Below, piece after piece: positions 50,708 through 59,586 of a stretch of 64,000 nucleotides of DNA. The stretch comes from Sphingomonas gilva (lineage in GTDB: Bacteria; Pseudomonadota; Alphaproteobacteria; Sphingomonadales; Sphingomonadaceae): positions 62,001-126,000 of the forward strand of contig NZ_QWLV01000002.1 of assembly GCF_003515075.1 (NCBI RefSeq), read 5' to 3'. Below the pieces are notes generated by a model. That model was not told where the DNA came from, searched no databases, and saw only the letters and a list, made by a program, of their open reading frames with translations. The translations under genes and the position numbers were made by a program. How positions within the stretch are numbered: the first letter of the stretch is position 1; each line of letters starts with the position of its first letter.

Positions 50708-51413
50708 GAACCCCGTCAAACGGCGCAAGCCGCGCACCCCGGCGCGGATCCTGAAGCGTCTTGCCCTGTTGCTGGCGCTCGCCGGCGTCGCCGTGCTCGC
50801 GGCGTGGCTCTACGCCCGGCAATGGCGGCCCGACCTGGCCAAATATCCCGTTCAGGGCGTCGATGTGAGCACCGCCCAGGGCGCGATCGACTGGCCGCAC
50901 GCGCGCGCCGACGGCGTCGACTTCGCCTATCTCACGGCCACATCGGGCGGCGCGCGCGATCCGGCCTTCGCCGCCAACTGGGCGGCGACCGGCGCGATCG
51001 GGCTGCGCCGGGGCGCGATGCACCGCTGGTCGCTCTGCGCGCCGGCCGCCGCCCAGGCGACCGGCTTCCTCGCCACCGTCCCGCGCGAAGCCGATGCGCT
51101 GCCGCCGGCGCTGGTGCTGGCTTTCGACGCCGATTGCGCCCGCCGGCCGGGCCGGGACGCGGTGATCGCCGCGCTCACCCAGTTCCTCGCCGCCGCCGAA
51201 ACGCATCTCGGCAAGCCGATGGTCCTCAAGGTGACCGAGGATTTCGAAGCGGCCTATGCCGTCACGCCGGAGATCGACCGCACCTTGTGGGTCGTCGCCA
51301 ACGGTCTCGCACCCGAATATGGCGCGCGGCCCTGGGTGATGTGGCAGGCGAGCGACATGCACCGCGTGGACGGGATAGACGCGCCGGTGAACTGGAATGT
51401 GATGAGGCCATGA
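50700..51413 (+). CDS. Glycoside hydrolase family 25-like protein, active site altered
   Basis: A 237-residue protein with an N-terminal membrane anchor ([20 protein letters not shown]) and a GH25 (Chalaropsis lysozyme-type) barrel: [56 protein letters not shown] and [13 protein letters not shown]. The first Asp (D54) is kept. At the position where relatives carry the catalytic Glu after PPA-x-x-L, the sequence has Ala141-Phe142-Asp143, so activity is doubtful or altered. It probably faces the periplasm and binds peptidoglycan. Start GTG 50700. Confidence 0.82.
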   Translation: MAENPVKRRKPRTPARILKRLALLLALAGVAVLAAWLYARQWRPDLAKYPVQGVDVSTAQGAIDWPHARADGVDFAYLTATSGGARDPAFAANWAATGAIGLRRGAMHRWSLCAPAAAQATGFLATVPREADALPPALVLAFDADCARRPGRDAVIAALTQFLAAAETHLGKPMVLKVTEDFEAAYAVTPEIDRTLWVVANGLAPEYGARPWVMWQASDMHRVDGIDAPVNWNVMRP

Positions 51414-51847
51414 CGAGCAAGACCGATCTGATCGCCGCCGCGCGCGCCGCCGCGGCGCACGCCTACGCCCCCTATTCGCGCTTCGCGGTGGGCGCGGCCC
51501 TGCTGCTCGACGACGGCCGCATCGTCACCGGCTGCAATTTCGAGAATGCCAGCTACGGCCTCGCGCTCTGCGCCGAAACGGTGGCGCTGGCCAAGGCCAA
51601 CAGCGAGGGCGACCTCGCCCGCGTGGTGGAGGTGGCCGTCATCGGCGGCTCGATCGCGACCGGCGCGATGGCCGGCGCCGATCCCGTCCGCCCCTGCGGC
51701 CGCTGCCGCCAGATCATCAACGAAGCCGCCCAACTCGGCGGGCGGGATATCCTGGTGCATTGCAGCTCGGCCGACGGCGAAAAGGTGGAGACGCACCGGC
51801 TGAGCGACCTGCTGCCCCACGCCTTCGGCCCGGCGGATCTGGTGTGA
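51410..51847 (+). CDS. cdd: Cytidine deaminase
   Basis: A 145-residue tetrameric-type cytidine deaminase of pyrimidine salvage. The zinc site is complete: Cys-Ala-Glu in [19 protein letters not shown] and [16 protein letters not shown], plus [15 protein letters not shown] and [13 protein letters not shown] 51410 overlaps the GH25 stop. The family and the nearby dcd both act on cytosine nucleotides, though they are transcribed separately. Confidence 0.95.
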   Translation: MTSKTDLIAAARAAAAHAYAPYSRFAVGAALLLDDGRIVTGCNFENASYGLALCAETVALAKANSEGDLARVVEVAVIGGSIATGAMAGADPVRPCGRCRQIINEAAQLGGRDILVHCSSADGEKVETHRLSDLLPHAFGPADLV

Positions 51848-51849
51848 CG

Positions 51850-52518
51850 CTACACGCCCAGCCATTCAAGCCGCCCGGGAAGCGCACCCGCGGCATAGTC
51901 GATCTGCAATACGCGTCGCCGGCGAGGCCGTTCCGCCCGCGCGGAAGCGTGCAGGATCGGCGTGGCATAGGCCCAGACGTCACCGCGATCGGCGAGGCAG
52001 GTGATCGTGCCGCAATGCTTCACTATACCGCCTATCCGCGCCTCTTCGATGCGCCCGAGCCGATGCGATCCCGGCGCCACCAGCAACGGCGCGTTGTCGG
52101 CATCGACCGGGTCAAGATGGACGCGGAGTGTGACCATCGATTCGATGACGGCGAACGGCGGCTCAACATGCAGCAGGCCCTGCTTGACCGTCCACGGCCC
52201 GAAGCCGTCGACATGGATGCGCTTCGCAACGGCGATGGTACGGTCCTGATGCCAGCCGAGCGCCCAGTTGGTCGTCGCGGATTTGTCGAACAGAATCGCC
52301 CGGACCGGACGACTCGCGTGCAAGTGACGCACCGCGATTCGACCGATCGGACCATCCGCTTGGAGCAGATCGGACAAAACGGTTATGCCGGTCAGGCGGC
52401 TTCCGGCGCGAGCGGCGTCCTGCTCACCGGCAACGCGATCGATGGCATCGAGACAGGCCAAAGCCGCACCGGCATGAAGCTCAGCGCCGCTCGGATCGAT
52501 CATCGGATGCTGGCCCAT
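51850..52518 (-). CDS. Phytanoyl-CoA dioxygenase (PhyH) family protein
   Basis: A 222-residue putative Fe(II)/2-oxoglutarate oxygenase. The iron facial triad is readable as His90 and Asp92 in [14 protein letters not shown] and His190 in [20 protein letters not shown], with the following Arg for 2-oxoglutarate. Start ATG 52518 or ATG 52503. Substrate unknown; relatives hydroxylate lipids, amino acids or ectoine. It stops 2 bases past the convergent cdd stop and is divergent from dcd. Confidence 0.87.
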   Translation of the reverse strand: MGQHPMIDPSGAELHAGAALACLDAIDRVAGEQDAARAGSRLTGITVLSDLLQADGPIGRIAVRHLHASRPVRAILFDKSATTNWALGWHQDRTIAVAKRIHVDGFGPWTVKQGLLHVEPPFAVIESMVTLRVHLDPVDADNAPLLVAPGSHRLGRIEEARIGGIVKHCGTITCLADRGDVWAYATPILHASARAERPRRRRVLQIDYAAGALPGRLEWLGV

Positions 52519-52614
52519 CTACGCGCTTGTCAGCCATCGCGCGCGCGAGCTCAAGCCGCTCGCTTGCCATTGGCGCAGCGGCACGCAAAAGCTGGCGACG
52601 AAGGGGAATCACGC

Positions 52615-53169
52615 ATGTCCATCCTGTCCGACCGCTGGATTCGCGAGGCTGCCGCCGCCACCGGCATGATCGAGCCGTTCGTCGAGAATCAGCGGCGCGA
52701 CGGGTGCATCAGCTATGGCCTGTCGTCCTACGGCTATGACGCGCGGGTGGCGGACGAGTTCAAGATCTTCACCAATGTCGATTCGGCGGTGGTCGATCCC
52801 AAGGATTTCGCCGCCAACAGCTTCGTCGATCGCAAGACCGACGTGTGCATCATCCCGCCCAACAGCTTCGCGCTCGCCCGTACGGTCGAATATTTCCGGA
52901 TTCCCCGCGACGTGCTCGTCATCTGCCTCGGCAAATCGACCTATGCGCGCTGCGGGATCATCGTCAACGTCACCCCGCTCGAGCCCGGCTGGGAGGGTCA
53001 TGTGACGCTGGAGTTCTCGAACACCACGCCGCTTCCCGCCAGGATCTACGCCAATGAGGGCGCCTGCCAGTTCCTCTTCCTCAAGGGCAACGAGCCCTGC
53101 GAAACCAGCTATGCCGACCGCGCCGGCAAATATATGGGCCAGCGCGGGGTGACGCTGCCGAAGCTGTGA
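52615..53169 (+). CDS. dcd: dCTP deaminase
   Basis: A 184-residue enzyme making dUTP from dCTP. Diagnostic regions: [60 protein letters not shown] and [23 protein letters not shown] 52615 with AAGGGG upstream. The stop overlaps the GTG start of the MOSC gene by four bases. Confidence 0.97.
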   Translation: MSILSDRWIREAAAATGMIEPFVENQRRDGCISYGLSSYGYDARVADEFKIFTNVDSAVVDPKDFAANSFVDRKTDVCIIPPNSFALARTVEYFRIPRDVLVICLGKSTYARCGIIVNVTPLEPGWEGHVTLEFSNTTPLPARIYANEGACQFLFLKGNEPCETSYADRAGKYMGQRGVTLPKL

Positions 53170-53711
53170 GCGCGCGCGCTCATGTCGTAGCCGTGTCGCG
53201 CGCGGAAGCCCATGCGTTCAGCAAGCGGGCCGCGGCGTCGATTCGTCTGATCGCGGGGATGGGCGTCGAAGGCGATGCCCATGCCGGGGCGACGGTGAAG
53301 CACCGCTCGCGCGTCGCGCGCGATCCGGCGGAGGCCAATCTGCGGCAGGTCCATCTGGTCCATGCCGAGCTGTTCGACGAGCTCGCGCCGCTGGGCTTCC
53401 ATCTCTCCCCCGGCGACATCGGCGAGAATATCCTGACGCGCGGCGTCGATTTGCTCGCGCTGCCGAGGGACGCCGAGTTGGCGATCGGCGGCGAGGCCCG
53501 GCTCCGCGTCACCGGCCTGCGCAACCCGTGCCGGCAGCTCGATGGATTCCAGCCCGGCTTGATGGCGGCGACGCTCGGCCGGGACGCCCAAGGCGCATTG
53601 ATCCGCAAGGCGGGCGTCATGGCGGTGGTGCTGGCCGGCGGCGACATCGCGCCGGGCGATCCGATCGCCATCACCCTGCCGGTCGACCGGCGTCCGCTCG
53701 CGCCCGTTTGA
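53166..53711 (+). CDS. MOSC-domain protein
   Basis: A 181-residue MOSC domain protein, from GTG 53166. Features: [60 protein letters not shown] with the conserved Cys. MOSC proteins handle molybdenum cofactor sulfur or reduce N-oxygenated compounds (YiiM/YuaD group). Translationally coupled to dcd. Confidence 0.93.
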   Translation: MSARAHVVAVSRAEAHAFSKRAAASIRLIAGMGVEGDAHAGATVKHRSRVARDPAEANLRQVHLVHAELFDELAPLGFHLSPGDIGENILTRGVDLLALPRDAELAIGGEARLRVTGLRNPCRQLDGFQPGLMAATLGRDAQGALIRKAGVMAVVLAGGDIAPGDPIAITLPVDRRPLAPV

Positions 53712-53718
53712 CGCTCAC

Positions 53719-53751
53719 GAAAAAGGGCGGCCCCTCTGCGGGACCGCCCCT
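53719..53751 (-). terminator. Rho-independent terminator of the TonB operon
   Basis: On the minus strand GGGCGGTCCC and GGGGCCGCCC form a GC-rich stem with a GCAGA loop and are followed by TTTTT. It starts about 20 bases after the last exbD stop, and is also near the end of the convergent MOSC gene. Confidence 0.85.
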
Positions 53752-53771
53752 CATCGATCTATCGCGAACGA

Positions 53772-54200
53772 TCAGAATTCGTTGCGATATTGTTCGTTGC
53801 CGATGAAGCCCAGCTTGGTGATCTCGGTCCGCTTGATCACCGCCAGCGTGCGATCGACCACGTCGTAGCGGGCGTTCGCGTCGGGCTGGAAGTGCAGCTC
53901 GGGCTCGGGGTTCAGCAGCTTGGTCTGCTCCAGATACTGGGCCAGCGTCACATCGTCGATCGGCGCGCCGTTCCACATCACCACGCCCTGCGCGTCGATG
54001 GTGATCTTGTTCTTCACCGGATCGATCGGCGGCGCGACCGCGTTCGGATCGTTGACCGGCAGATCGACCTTCACCGCGTGGGTCTGGATCGGGATGGTGA
54101 TGATGATCATGATGAGCAGCACGAGCATGACGTCGATCAACGGCGTCGTGTTCATGTCCATCATCGGCTCGCCGTCGTCGCGGCCTCCGCTCATTGCCAT
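53772..54200 (-). CDS. exbD: ExbD/TolR biopolymer transport protein (second copy)
   Basis: A 142-residue inner-membrane protein. It has a short cytoplasmic start, a single membrane helix with the proton-relay Asp (MNTTPLIDVMLVLLIMIIIT) and a periplasmic domain beginning VDLPVNDPNA. With ExbB it converts proton-motive force for TonB. Last gene of the tonB-exbB-exbD-exbD operon, 23 bp after its paralogue and followed by a terminator. Confidence 0.93.
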   Translation of the reverse strand: MAMSGGRDDGEPMMDMNTTPLIDVMLVLLIMIIITIPIQTHAVKVDLPVNDPNAVAPPIDPVKNKITIDAQGVVMWNGAPIDDVTLAQYLEQTKLLNPEPELHFQPDANARYDVVDRTLAVIKRTEITKLGFIGNEQYRNEF

Positions 54201-54223
54201 GGCGTGTTAACTCCTACGCTCAA

Positions 54224-54709
54224 TTACATCCGAACCACGCCGGTGCCGGGCGGCGGTTCGGAAATGAAGCCGACGCGCGCGAAGCCCGCCATCTGCATCT
54301 GGAAGATCGGCCCGCCGATGCACTTGTACGGCGTGTTCACGTCGCCGCGGATATGCACCTCGGGCAGCTCGAGATTGGGATTGCCCACCCCGCCCTGGCG
54401 CTCGATCTCGGCTTTCAGCTTCTCGACGCCCTTGTTGAGCAGCTCTTCGTTGTTGACCCGGGTCATGCCCCAATAGACCTCGCACTCGCCGTTGGGGCCG
54501 GGGCGGATCGACAGCGAGACATTCTCGGGCTTGGTCGTCGTCGGATCGAAGCGCACTTCGGGCAGCTTGACGTCGACCGTCTGCAGCACGACCGGGACCG
54601 CGATCAGGAAGACGATCAGAAGCACCAGCATGACGTCGACGAGCGGCGTCGTGTTGATGTCGGACATCGGTTTTTCTTCGGTGGAATCGCCACCAACACT
54701 CATCGCCAT
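54224..54709 (-). CDS. exbD: ExbD/TolR biopolymer transport protein (first copy)
   Basis: A 161-residue paralogue. The relay Asp lies in the helix DINTTPLVDVMLVLLIVFLI; the periplasmic part is longer, with VKLPEVRFDPTTTKPENVSL, a Cys in NGECEVYWGM and another in TPYKCIGGPIFQMQ, which may pair. Two different ExbDs with one ExbB are found in several sphingomonads; division of labour between them is unknown. Confidence 0.93.
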   Translation of the reverse strand: MAMSVGGDSTEEKPMSDINTTPLVDVMLVLLIVFLIAVPVVLQTVDVKLPEVRFDPTTTKPENVSLSIRPGPNGECEVYWGMTRVNNEELLNKGVEKLKAEIERQGGVGNPNLELPEVHIRGDVNTPYKCIGGPIFQMQMAGFARVGFISEPPPGTGVVRM

Positions 54710-54784
54710 CTAGCGCAATCCTATCCTTGTACCTTTCCGCATCACGGGGGACGCCGCCGACCGGCGCCCCCAATGAGCTACGGC

Positions 54785-55597
54785 TTACGCGCGGGTCTGG
54801 ACGCCGCCCGTCTGGCCGGCGGTGGTCGTCGGCGCGGCGGGCTTGGCGGGAGCCGCGGTCGCCGGCTTGGCCGGCGCGCCGCGGGTGGCGACGTTCGGAC
54901 GCACCGCGCCGCCCGAGGCCATGTAGCCGAGCACGTCGTTCGAGAAGGCCGACAGGTCCTCCGCGATCGCCTTGTTGCGGCGCTGCAGCCAGTTGTAGGC
55001 GAGCACCGCGGGCACCGCGACGGCGAGGCCGAGCGCGGTCATGATCAGCGCCTCGCCGACCGGACCGGCGACCGCGTCGATCGACGCCTGGCCCGACGAG
55101 CCGATCTTGATCAGCGCGCGGTAGATGCCGATGACCGTGCCGAACAGGCCGATGAACGGCGCCGTCGCGCCCACCGTCGCGAGGAAGGCGAGACCGCCGC
55201 CCAGCTTCGAGTTGATCGCGGCTTCCGAACGCGCCAGCGAACCGTGCAGCCAGTCGTGCGCCTCGACCGGATCGGTCAGCTTGGCGTGCTGCTCCTGCGC
55301 GGCGAGGCCGTCGTCGACGATCTGGCGGTAGGCCGAGTTGGCCTGCAGCTTCGACGCGCCGTCGCGCAGGTTGGACGAGTTCCAGAAGCCGGCGCGCACG
55401 CGCTTCGCCTGGTTGATGATCTTCTGCTGCTCGAACAGCTTGGTGAACATGATGTAGAAGGAGATGACCGACATACCCACCAGAATCAGGAAGGTCGCCC
55501 AGGCGATGGCGCCGCCCTGCTCCAGGGCCTCCATCAGGCCATAGGGGTTGTCGCCGGCGGCGGCGGCCGGGGCCGCGGCAAGAAGGGAAGTGATCAT
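54785..55597 (-). CDS. exbB: ExbB/TolQ proton channel family protein
   Basis: A 270-residue MotA/TolQ/ExbB protein with three membrane helices (IAWATFLILVGMSVISFYIM, LAFLATVGATAPFIGLFGTV and GEALIMTALGLAVAVPAVLA). The GLFGTVIGIYRAL motif is typical. The C-terminal ~35 residues are Ala/Pro/Thr-rich (KPATAAPAKPAAPTTT) and not part of the domain. Start ATG 55597 behind GAGGAAAG. Second gene of the operon, followed by two exbDs. Confidence 0.94.
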   Translation of the reverse strand: MITSLLAAAPAAAAGDNPYGLMEALEQGGAIAWATFLILVGMSVISFYIMFTKLFEQQKIINQAKRVRAGFWNSSNLRDGASKLQANSAYRQIVDDGLAAQEQHAKLTDPVEAHDWLHGSLARSEAAINSKLGGGLAFLATVGATAPFIGLFGTVIGIYRALIKIGSSGQASIDAVAGPVGEALIMTALGLAVAVPAVLAYNWLQRRNKAIAEDLSAFSNDVLGYMASGGAVRPNVATRGAPAKPATAAPAKPAAPTTTAGQTGGVQTRA

Positions 55598-55644
55598 TTC
55601 GGTGGCTTTCCTCTTATCAATCTAAAAGCGTTGCCTGGGACTGG

Positions 55645-56310
55645 TTATTCTTCCAGCCGCCAGGTGACGCCGGGCATGTTGTAGGTCGAAGCTATCGGAT
55701 TGCCGGCGGCATCCAGCGCGGGCTGGAACCGGCCCCGTCGACGCGCCAGCTGGCAGGTCTTCTCGTCCAGCGACGAAGATCCGCTCGATGAGGTGACGGT
55801 GCAATCGGAAACCCGGCCCCGGGTGTCGATCGACAGGCGCACGCGGACGGTCCCTTCCTCGCCGCGGCGCTGCGCGTCGGGGGGATAGTCGTCGAGCGGG
55901 AACCAGTCGCCCGGGTTGCCGCGGACGGCGGCCGCCTTGCTGACGGCAGGCGGCGCGGGCGGCGCGGGCGGCGGCGCCGGCGGCGCGATCGGCGTGGGGA
56001 CGAACACCGGCGGGGGCGTCCGCACCGTCTGCATGATCACCGGCGGCGGCGTGTTGGTCTGCACGATCGGCGGGGGCGCGACGACGGGCGGCGGCTCCAT
56101 CGGCTGATCGGGCGGCGGGGGCGGCGGCTCCTCTTCGGGGGGCGGCGGCTCTTCCTTCACGTCGAACGTGTTGAGATCCTCGGCCACCTTCTTGACCACA
56201 TTATAGGCCAAGCCGGTGATCAGGACATAGCCGAGCACGGCGTGGATCAGCGCGACGATGACGATCGCGACGATCCTGCTCGAACCCTGATTTCTGTCAG
56301 CGTATGCCAT
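55645..56310 (-). CDS. tonB: TonB energy transducer
   Basis: A 221-residue TonB-type protein. An N-terminal membrane helix (VAIVIVALIHAVLGYVLITG) contains the conserved His; a long proline-rich linker follows (PPPPEEEPPPPPPDQPMEPP), and the C-terminal domain (VRVRLSIDTRGRVSDCTVTS to ITRRWRLEE-like end TYNMPGVTWRLEE) contacts TonB boxes of outer-membrane receptors. A Cys pair in the C-terminal domain (DCTVTS and DEKTCQLA) may form a disulfide. First gene of the operon. Confidence 0.94.
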   Translation of the reverse strand: MAYADRNQGSSRIVAIVIVALIHAVLGYVLITGLAYNVVKKVAEDLNTFDVKEEPPPPEEEPPPPPPDQPMEPPPVVAPPPIVQTNTPPPVIMQTVRTPPPVFVPTPIAPPAPPPAPPAPPAVSKAAAVRGNPGDWFPLDDYPPDAQRRGEEGTVRVRLSIDTRGRVSDCTVTSSSGSSSLDEKTCQLARRRGRFQPALDAAGNPIASTYNMPGVTWRLEE

Positions 56311-56532
56311 TCAGAGACGAAACTCCTATTTGCGACATCCGGACCGGGTGCACGCCGCATGGCCCGCAGGTCTGGAACTGCCCTCGATTATCCTCATGTT
56401 CGGCAGAGCGCGAGTCTCTATCGCCCACTCCCAACCGACGCAAACGCTTTGTCCTGCGCAACAAACGTACAACCGCGTCGCGACAATTTTATTTCTGTAT
56501 CCCTGCGGCCGATTGCCGTAACGCTCCATCGC

Positions 56533-57378
56533 ATGAAGCGTTTCCCAGCCGCAGCCGCGCTTAGCCTCGCCGCTTGCGCCCTTTCTGTCGAGTCTTATGC
56601 GCAACCCTTTGTTAACCAGAGCGAAACGGCTCCGGTCGGGCCGAGCTACGCGCGCACCGCGTCGCTGGTCATCGCAGCACCTTTGGTGATCGATGCGACC
56701 ATCAGCCGCGCGACGGTGCTTCCCCCCGAACGTGCGCCCGGTGTCAATCCGGGACATGCGCGCTTTTATATCGAGGCGAACGTGCTCGGGCTGATTCGCG
56801 GCAGCAGCGGCGTCGCCGCGGAGATCGCCTACCTCGCCGACGTGCCCCTCGATTCGCGCGGAAAGCCGCCCAAGCTCAAGCGGCTTCGCGTGATGCTGTT
56901 CGCCCGCCCCGTCCCCGGCAAGCCCGGCGAAGTGCAATTGGTCCGTCCCGACGGCCAGGTCGCCTGGAGCCCAGCGCTGGACGCGCAGGTCCGCGCGATC
57001 GCGGCGGAGGTCGTGCGCCCCGATGCGGCGCCATCGATCACCGGGATCGGCAGCGCGATCCACGTTCCCGGCAGCCTGGTCGGCGAAGGCGAGACGACGA
57101 TCTTCCTGCAGACGCCCGATCAGCAGCCGGTGTCGCTCACCATCATCCGCCGTCCGGGCCAGCAGCGGCAATGGTCGGTCTCGCTGAGCGAGGTAGTGAC
57201 CAACACCATGGGGCCGGTCCGCCCGAACACGCTGTTGTGGTATCGTCTCGCCTGCTCGCTGCCCGAGGCGCTGCCCCAGTCCAGCCTGGAGAGCATGGGC
57301 CCCGCCGACGCCGCGATCGCGCGCGAGGACTACCGCTTCGTGCTGGACCAGCTCGGCCCCTGCGACACGGATGCCTGA
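56533..57378 (+). CDS. Exported protein of unknown function
   Basis: A 281-residue protein from ATG 56533, giving a signal peptide (MKRFPAAAALSLAACALSVE) with a possible lipobox LAAC (Cys16), so it might instead be a lipoprotein. The mature part is beta-rich (FYIEANVLGLIRGSSGVAAE, YLADVPLDSRGKPPKLKRLR, VMLFARPVPGKPGEVQLVRP) and ends with two Cys (LACSLPEAL, GPCDTDA). I recognise no named family; it looks like a conserved sphingomonad protein. It is divergent from tonB across 222 bp in which no clear promoter boxes could be set. Confidence 0.82.
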   Translation: MKRFPAAAALSLAACALSVESYAQPFVNQSETAPVGPSYARTASLVIAAPLVIDATISRATVLPPERAPGVNPGHARFYIEANVLGLIRGSSGVAAEIAYLADVPLDSRGKPPKLKRLRVMLFARPVPGKPGEVQLVRPDGQVAWSPALDAQVRAIAAEVVRPDAAPSITGIGSAIHVPGSLVGEGETTIFLQTPDQQPVSLTIIRRPGQQRQWSVSLSEVVTNTMGPVRPNTLLWYRLACSLPEALPQSSLESMGPADAAIAREDYRFVLDQLGPCDTDA

Positions 57379-57409
57379 AGGCTGATCGACATTTAGCTGA
57401 CTACAGGAC

Positions 57410-57778
57410 CTAAGACCGCGCGCGCACCAGCGTGATGCCGATCGATTCGCCATGTTCGGCGATGGCGAGCTTGACGATGCGCACCGTGACCCGCGCCACG
57501 CGCGGGTCGGCATCGAACAGCCGGCCGCAGATATGGTCGGCGACGCCCTCGATCAGCGTGAAATGCACGCCCGCCGGCAGCTCGGTCGCGGCGCGCTTGA
57601 GGTCGAGATAGTTCTTGGACGATGAAAGCGGGGTGTCGGGCGCGAACCGCACCGGGCAATCCAGCTCGGCCGAGATCGAGATGCGCAGCGGCTGCGGCAG
57701 ATGCGTCTCCTCCGAATAGATGCCGGTCAGCACCGGCACCTCGAGATCGTGCACCTCCAGCGTCAGCGAATCGGTCAA
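57410..57778 (-). CDS. folB: Dihydroneopterin aldolase
   Basis: A folate-biosynthesis enzyme of about 122 residues. The core is LTLEVHDLEVPVLTGIYSEE, VRFAPDTPLSSSKNYLDLKR, with the active-site Lys and LIEGVADHICGRLF. I chose TTG 57778, with GGGAAG upstream, because it gives the usual length and starts 16 bases after the GST stop; the ATG at 57847 would overlap the GST gene by 53 bases and add 23 unlike residues. Confidence 0.82.
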   Translation of the reverse strand: MTDSLTLEVHDLEVPVLTGIYSEETHLPQPLRISISAELDCPVRFAPDTPLSSSKNYLDLKRAATELPAGVHFTLIEGVADHICGRLFDADPRVARVTVRIVKLAIAEHGESIGITLVRARS

Positions 57779-57794
57779 GCGCGTCTTCCCGGAA

Positions 57795-58427
57795 TCAAGC
57801 CCCGGCGCTGGGGCGCGCCGACGCGGCCTGATACCAGCGTCCGACATGGCGGCAAGCCTCGGGCACGGCCAGCTTCGCCGCGCGGGCGAAATCCAGCGTC
57901 ACCAGCGCGGTGATGTCGGCGAAGCTGAAATCCTCGCCGGCGATCCAGGTGCTGCCGGCAAGCTGCGTGTTGAGCGCTTCGAGGCACGCGCTCCACATGA
58001 TCGTGCCGCGGTCGATCAGCTCGGGGATTTGCGGGATCACCGGCCATTTGCCGGGCAGGCCGCGGTCGCGCATCGCGGGGATGGTGTTGCGCAGCACCTT
58101 CACCACCCCGTCATAGCCTTCATGCTCGATGCGGCGGGTCCAGCTTTCGATTCGCGCGATCTCGACCGGCGTCGTGCCGAACAGCGGCGGTTCGGGCTGC
58201 GCCGCTTCGAAATAGCGGCAGATCGCGCCCGATTCGGTGATCACCTCGCCATCGTCCAGCGCCAGCGCGGGCACCACCCCGCGCGGATTGATCCTGAGAT
58301 ATTCGGGGCTGAGCTGCTGGTCGGCGCGCAGGTCGATCACCTCGCGATCCACCTCGATTCCCTTTTCGGCGAGATAGATGCGCACCCGGCGCGGGCTCGG
58401 CGCCCAGACGGCGTCGTACAGCTTCAT
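57795..58427 (-). CDS. Glutathione S-transferase family protein
   Basis: A 210-residue GST from ATG 58427. Thioredoxin-like N-domain: MKLYDAVWAPSPRRVRIYLA, NPRGVVPALALDDGEVITES with the cis-Pro and Glu-Ser glutathione contacts; all-helical C-domain with AGEDFSFADITALVTLDFAR. Beta-class-like or related bacterial GST. Linked with folB. Confidence 0.92.
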   Translation of the reverse strand: MKLYDAVWAPSPRRVRIYLAEKGIEVDREVIDLRADQQLSPEYLRINPRGVVPALALDDGEVITESGAICRYFEAAQPEPPLFGTTPVEIARIESWTRRIEHEGYDGVVKVLRNTIPAMRDRGLPGKWPVIPQIPELIDRGTIMWSACLEALNTQLAGSTWIAGEDFSFADITALVTLDFARAAKLAVPEACRHVGRWYQAASARPSAGA

Positions 58428-58482
58428 GATTCGGCCTTCCCTTTGGCGCGGACGAGGGTAAAGCGCGCGTCCTCCTACGACA

Positions 58483-58980
58483 ATGACGCTCGCCGCGCTC
58501 ACCCTCGCCCCGCTCGCCGCGGTGACGCCCGATGCGATCGAAGCGCTGCTCGACCGCGCGTTCGGCGCGGATCGGCACGGGCGGACGGCATATCGCCTGC
58601 GCGAGGGCGCGATGGCGATCCCGGCGCTGAGCTTCGCGGCGTTCGACGGCGGCGCGCTCGCGGGCACGCTGCAATGCTGGCCCGTCGCGCTGGACGGCGA
58701 ACCGATGGTGATGGTCGGACCGGTGGCGGTCGAGCCGGCGCGCCAGAACACCGGTGTCGGCCGCGCGATGATGTGGGCAATGCTGGCTTCGGCGGAAACC
58801 GATCCGTTTGGCGATGTGCTGATGATGGTCGGCGATCCGGACTATTATCATCAGTTTGGCTTCGACGCGTCGGGGACGGCAGGCTGGCGCCTGCCCGGCC
58901 CGTGGGAACCACACCGTTTGCTCGCCCGGATGACAGGCGATCGCGCGCGCGGCCTGTCGGGAATGCTCGCCCCGCGTTGA
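58483..58980 (+). CDS. GNAT-family N-acetyltransferase
   Basis: A 165-residue acetyltransferase. The acetyl-CoA site is VAVEPARQNTGVGRAMMWAM, followed by VGDPDYYHQFGFDAS, the typical ending of this amino-group GNAT branch. Start ATG 58483. Substrate unknown. It is divergent from the GST gene with a 55-bp gap. Confidence 0.9.
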   Translation: MTLAALTLAPLAAVTPDAIEALLDRAFGADRHGRTAYRLREGAMAIPALSFAAFDGGALAGTLQCWPVALDGEPMVMVGPVAVEPARQNTGVGRAMMWAMLASAETDPFGDVLMMVGDPDYYHQFGFDASGTAGWRLPGPWEPHRLLARMTGDRARGLSGMLAPR

Positions 58981-59019
58981 CCCTTTGCGCGGGCGCGCGG
59001 GTTCGCCTACCTGCATTCG

Positions 59020-59586
59020 ATGCCGATGCCGCCGCCCCCCGATCTCGCCAGCCTGAGCATCGCCGACGCCGCGCGCCTCGTCGCAGAACGGAAACTGCCG
59101 CCGGTCGATCAGTGGAACCCCTCGCATTGCGGCGACAGCGAGATGCGCATCGCGCGCGACGGCACCTGGTTCCACCAGGGATCGCCGATCGGCCGCAAGG
59201 AGATGGTGCGGCTGTTCTCGACCGTGCTCAGGCGCGAGGCCGATGGCCGCCACGTCCTCGTCACCCCGGCGGAGAAGCTGGACATCGCGGTGGAGGACGC
59301 GCCCTTCGTCGCTGTCGAGCTGAAGCGCGAGGGCGCGGGGCGCGACGCCAGGCTCGCCTTCCGCCTCAACACCGGAGAGCTGGTCGTGGCCGGGCAGGCG
59401 CATCCGCTGCGATTCGCCGCCAAGGACGATGGCCCTCACCCCTATCTGCTGGTGCGCGGCCGCCTCGAGGCGCTGGTCGCGCGCAGCGTCTTCTACGAAC
59501 TCGCCGAGATCGCGCTCGCGGAGGGCCATCAGCCGCCGGGCGTCTGGAGCGACGGCGCCTTCTTTCCCTTCGAGGGCGACCAATGA
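59020..59586 (+). CDS. DUF1285 protein
   Basis: A 188-residue protein from ATG 59020. The pattern PPVDQWNPSHCGDSEMRIAR, GTWFHQGSPIGRKEMVRLFS and HPYLLVRGRLEALVARSVFY identifies DUF1285, a beta-rich family common in Alpha- and Gammaproteobacteria with a solved fold but no known activity. Its stop overlaps the NUDIX start by ATGA; the order DUF1285-NUDIX-cca is common in Alphaproteobacteria. Confidence 0.93.
   Translation: MPMPPPPDLASLSIADAARLVAERKLPPVDQWNPSHCGDSEMRIARDGTWFHQGSPIGRKEMVRLFSTVLRREADGRHVLVTPAEKLDIAVEDAPFVAVELKREGAGRDARLAFRLNTGELVVAGQAHPLRFAAKDDGPHPYLLVRGRLEALVARSVFYELAEIALAEGHQPPGVWSDGAFFPFEGDQ

Noticed and set aside
57779..57847. ATG 57847 as the folB start
   Set aside because: It would overlap the GST gene by 53 bp and add residues unlike FolB; TTG 57778 has a better spaced RBS.
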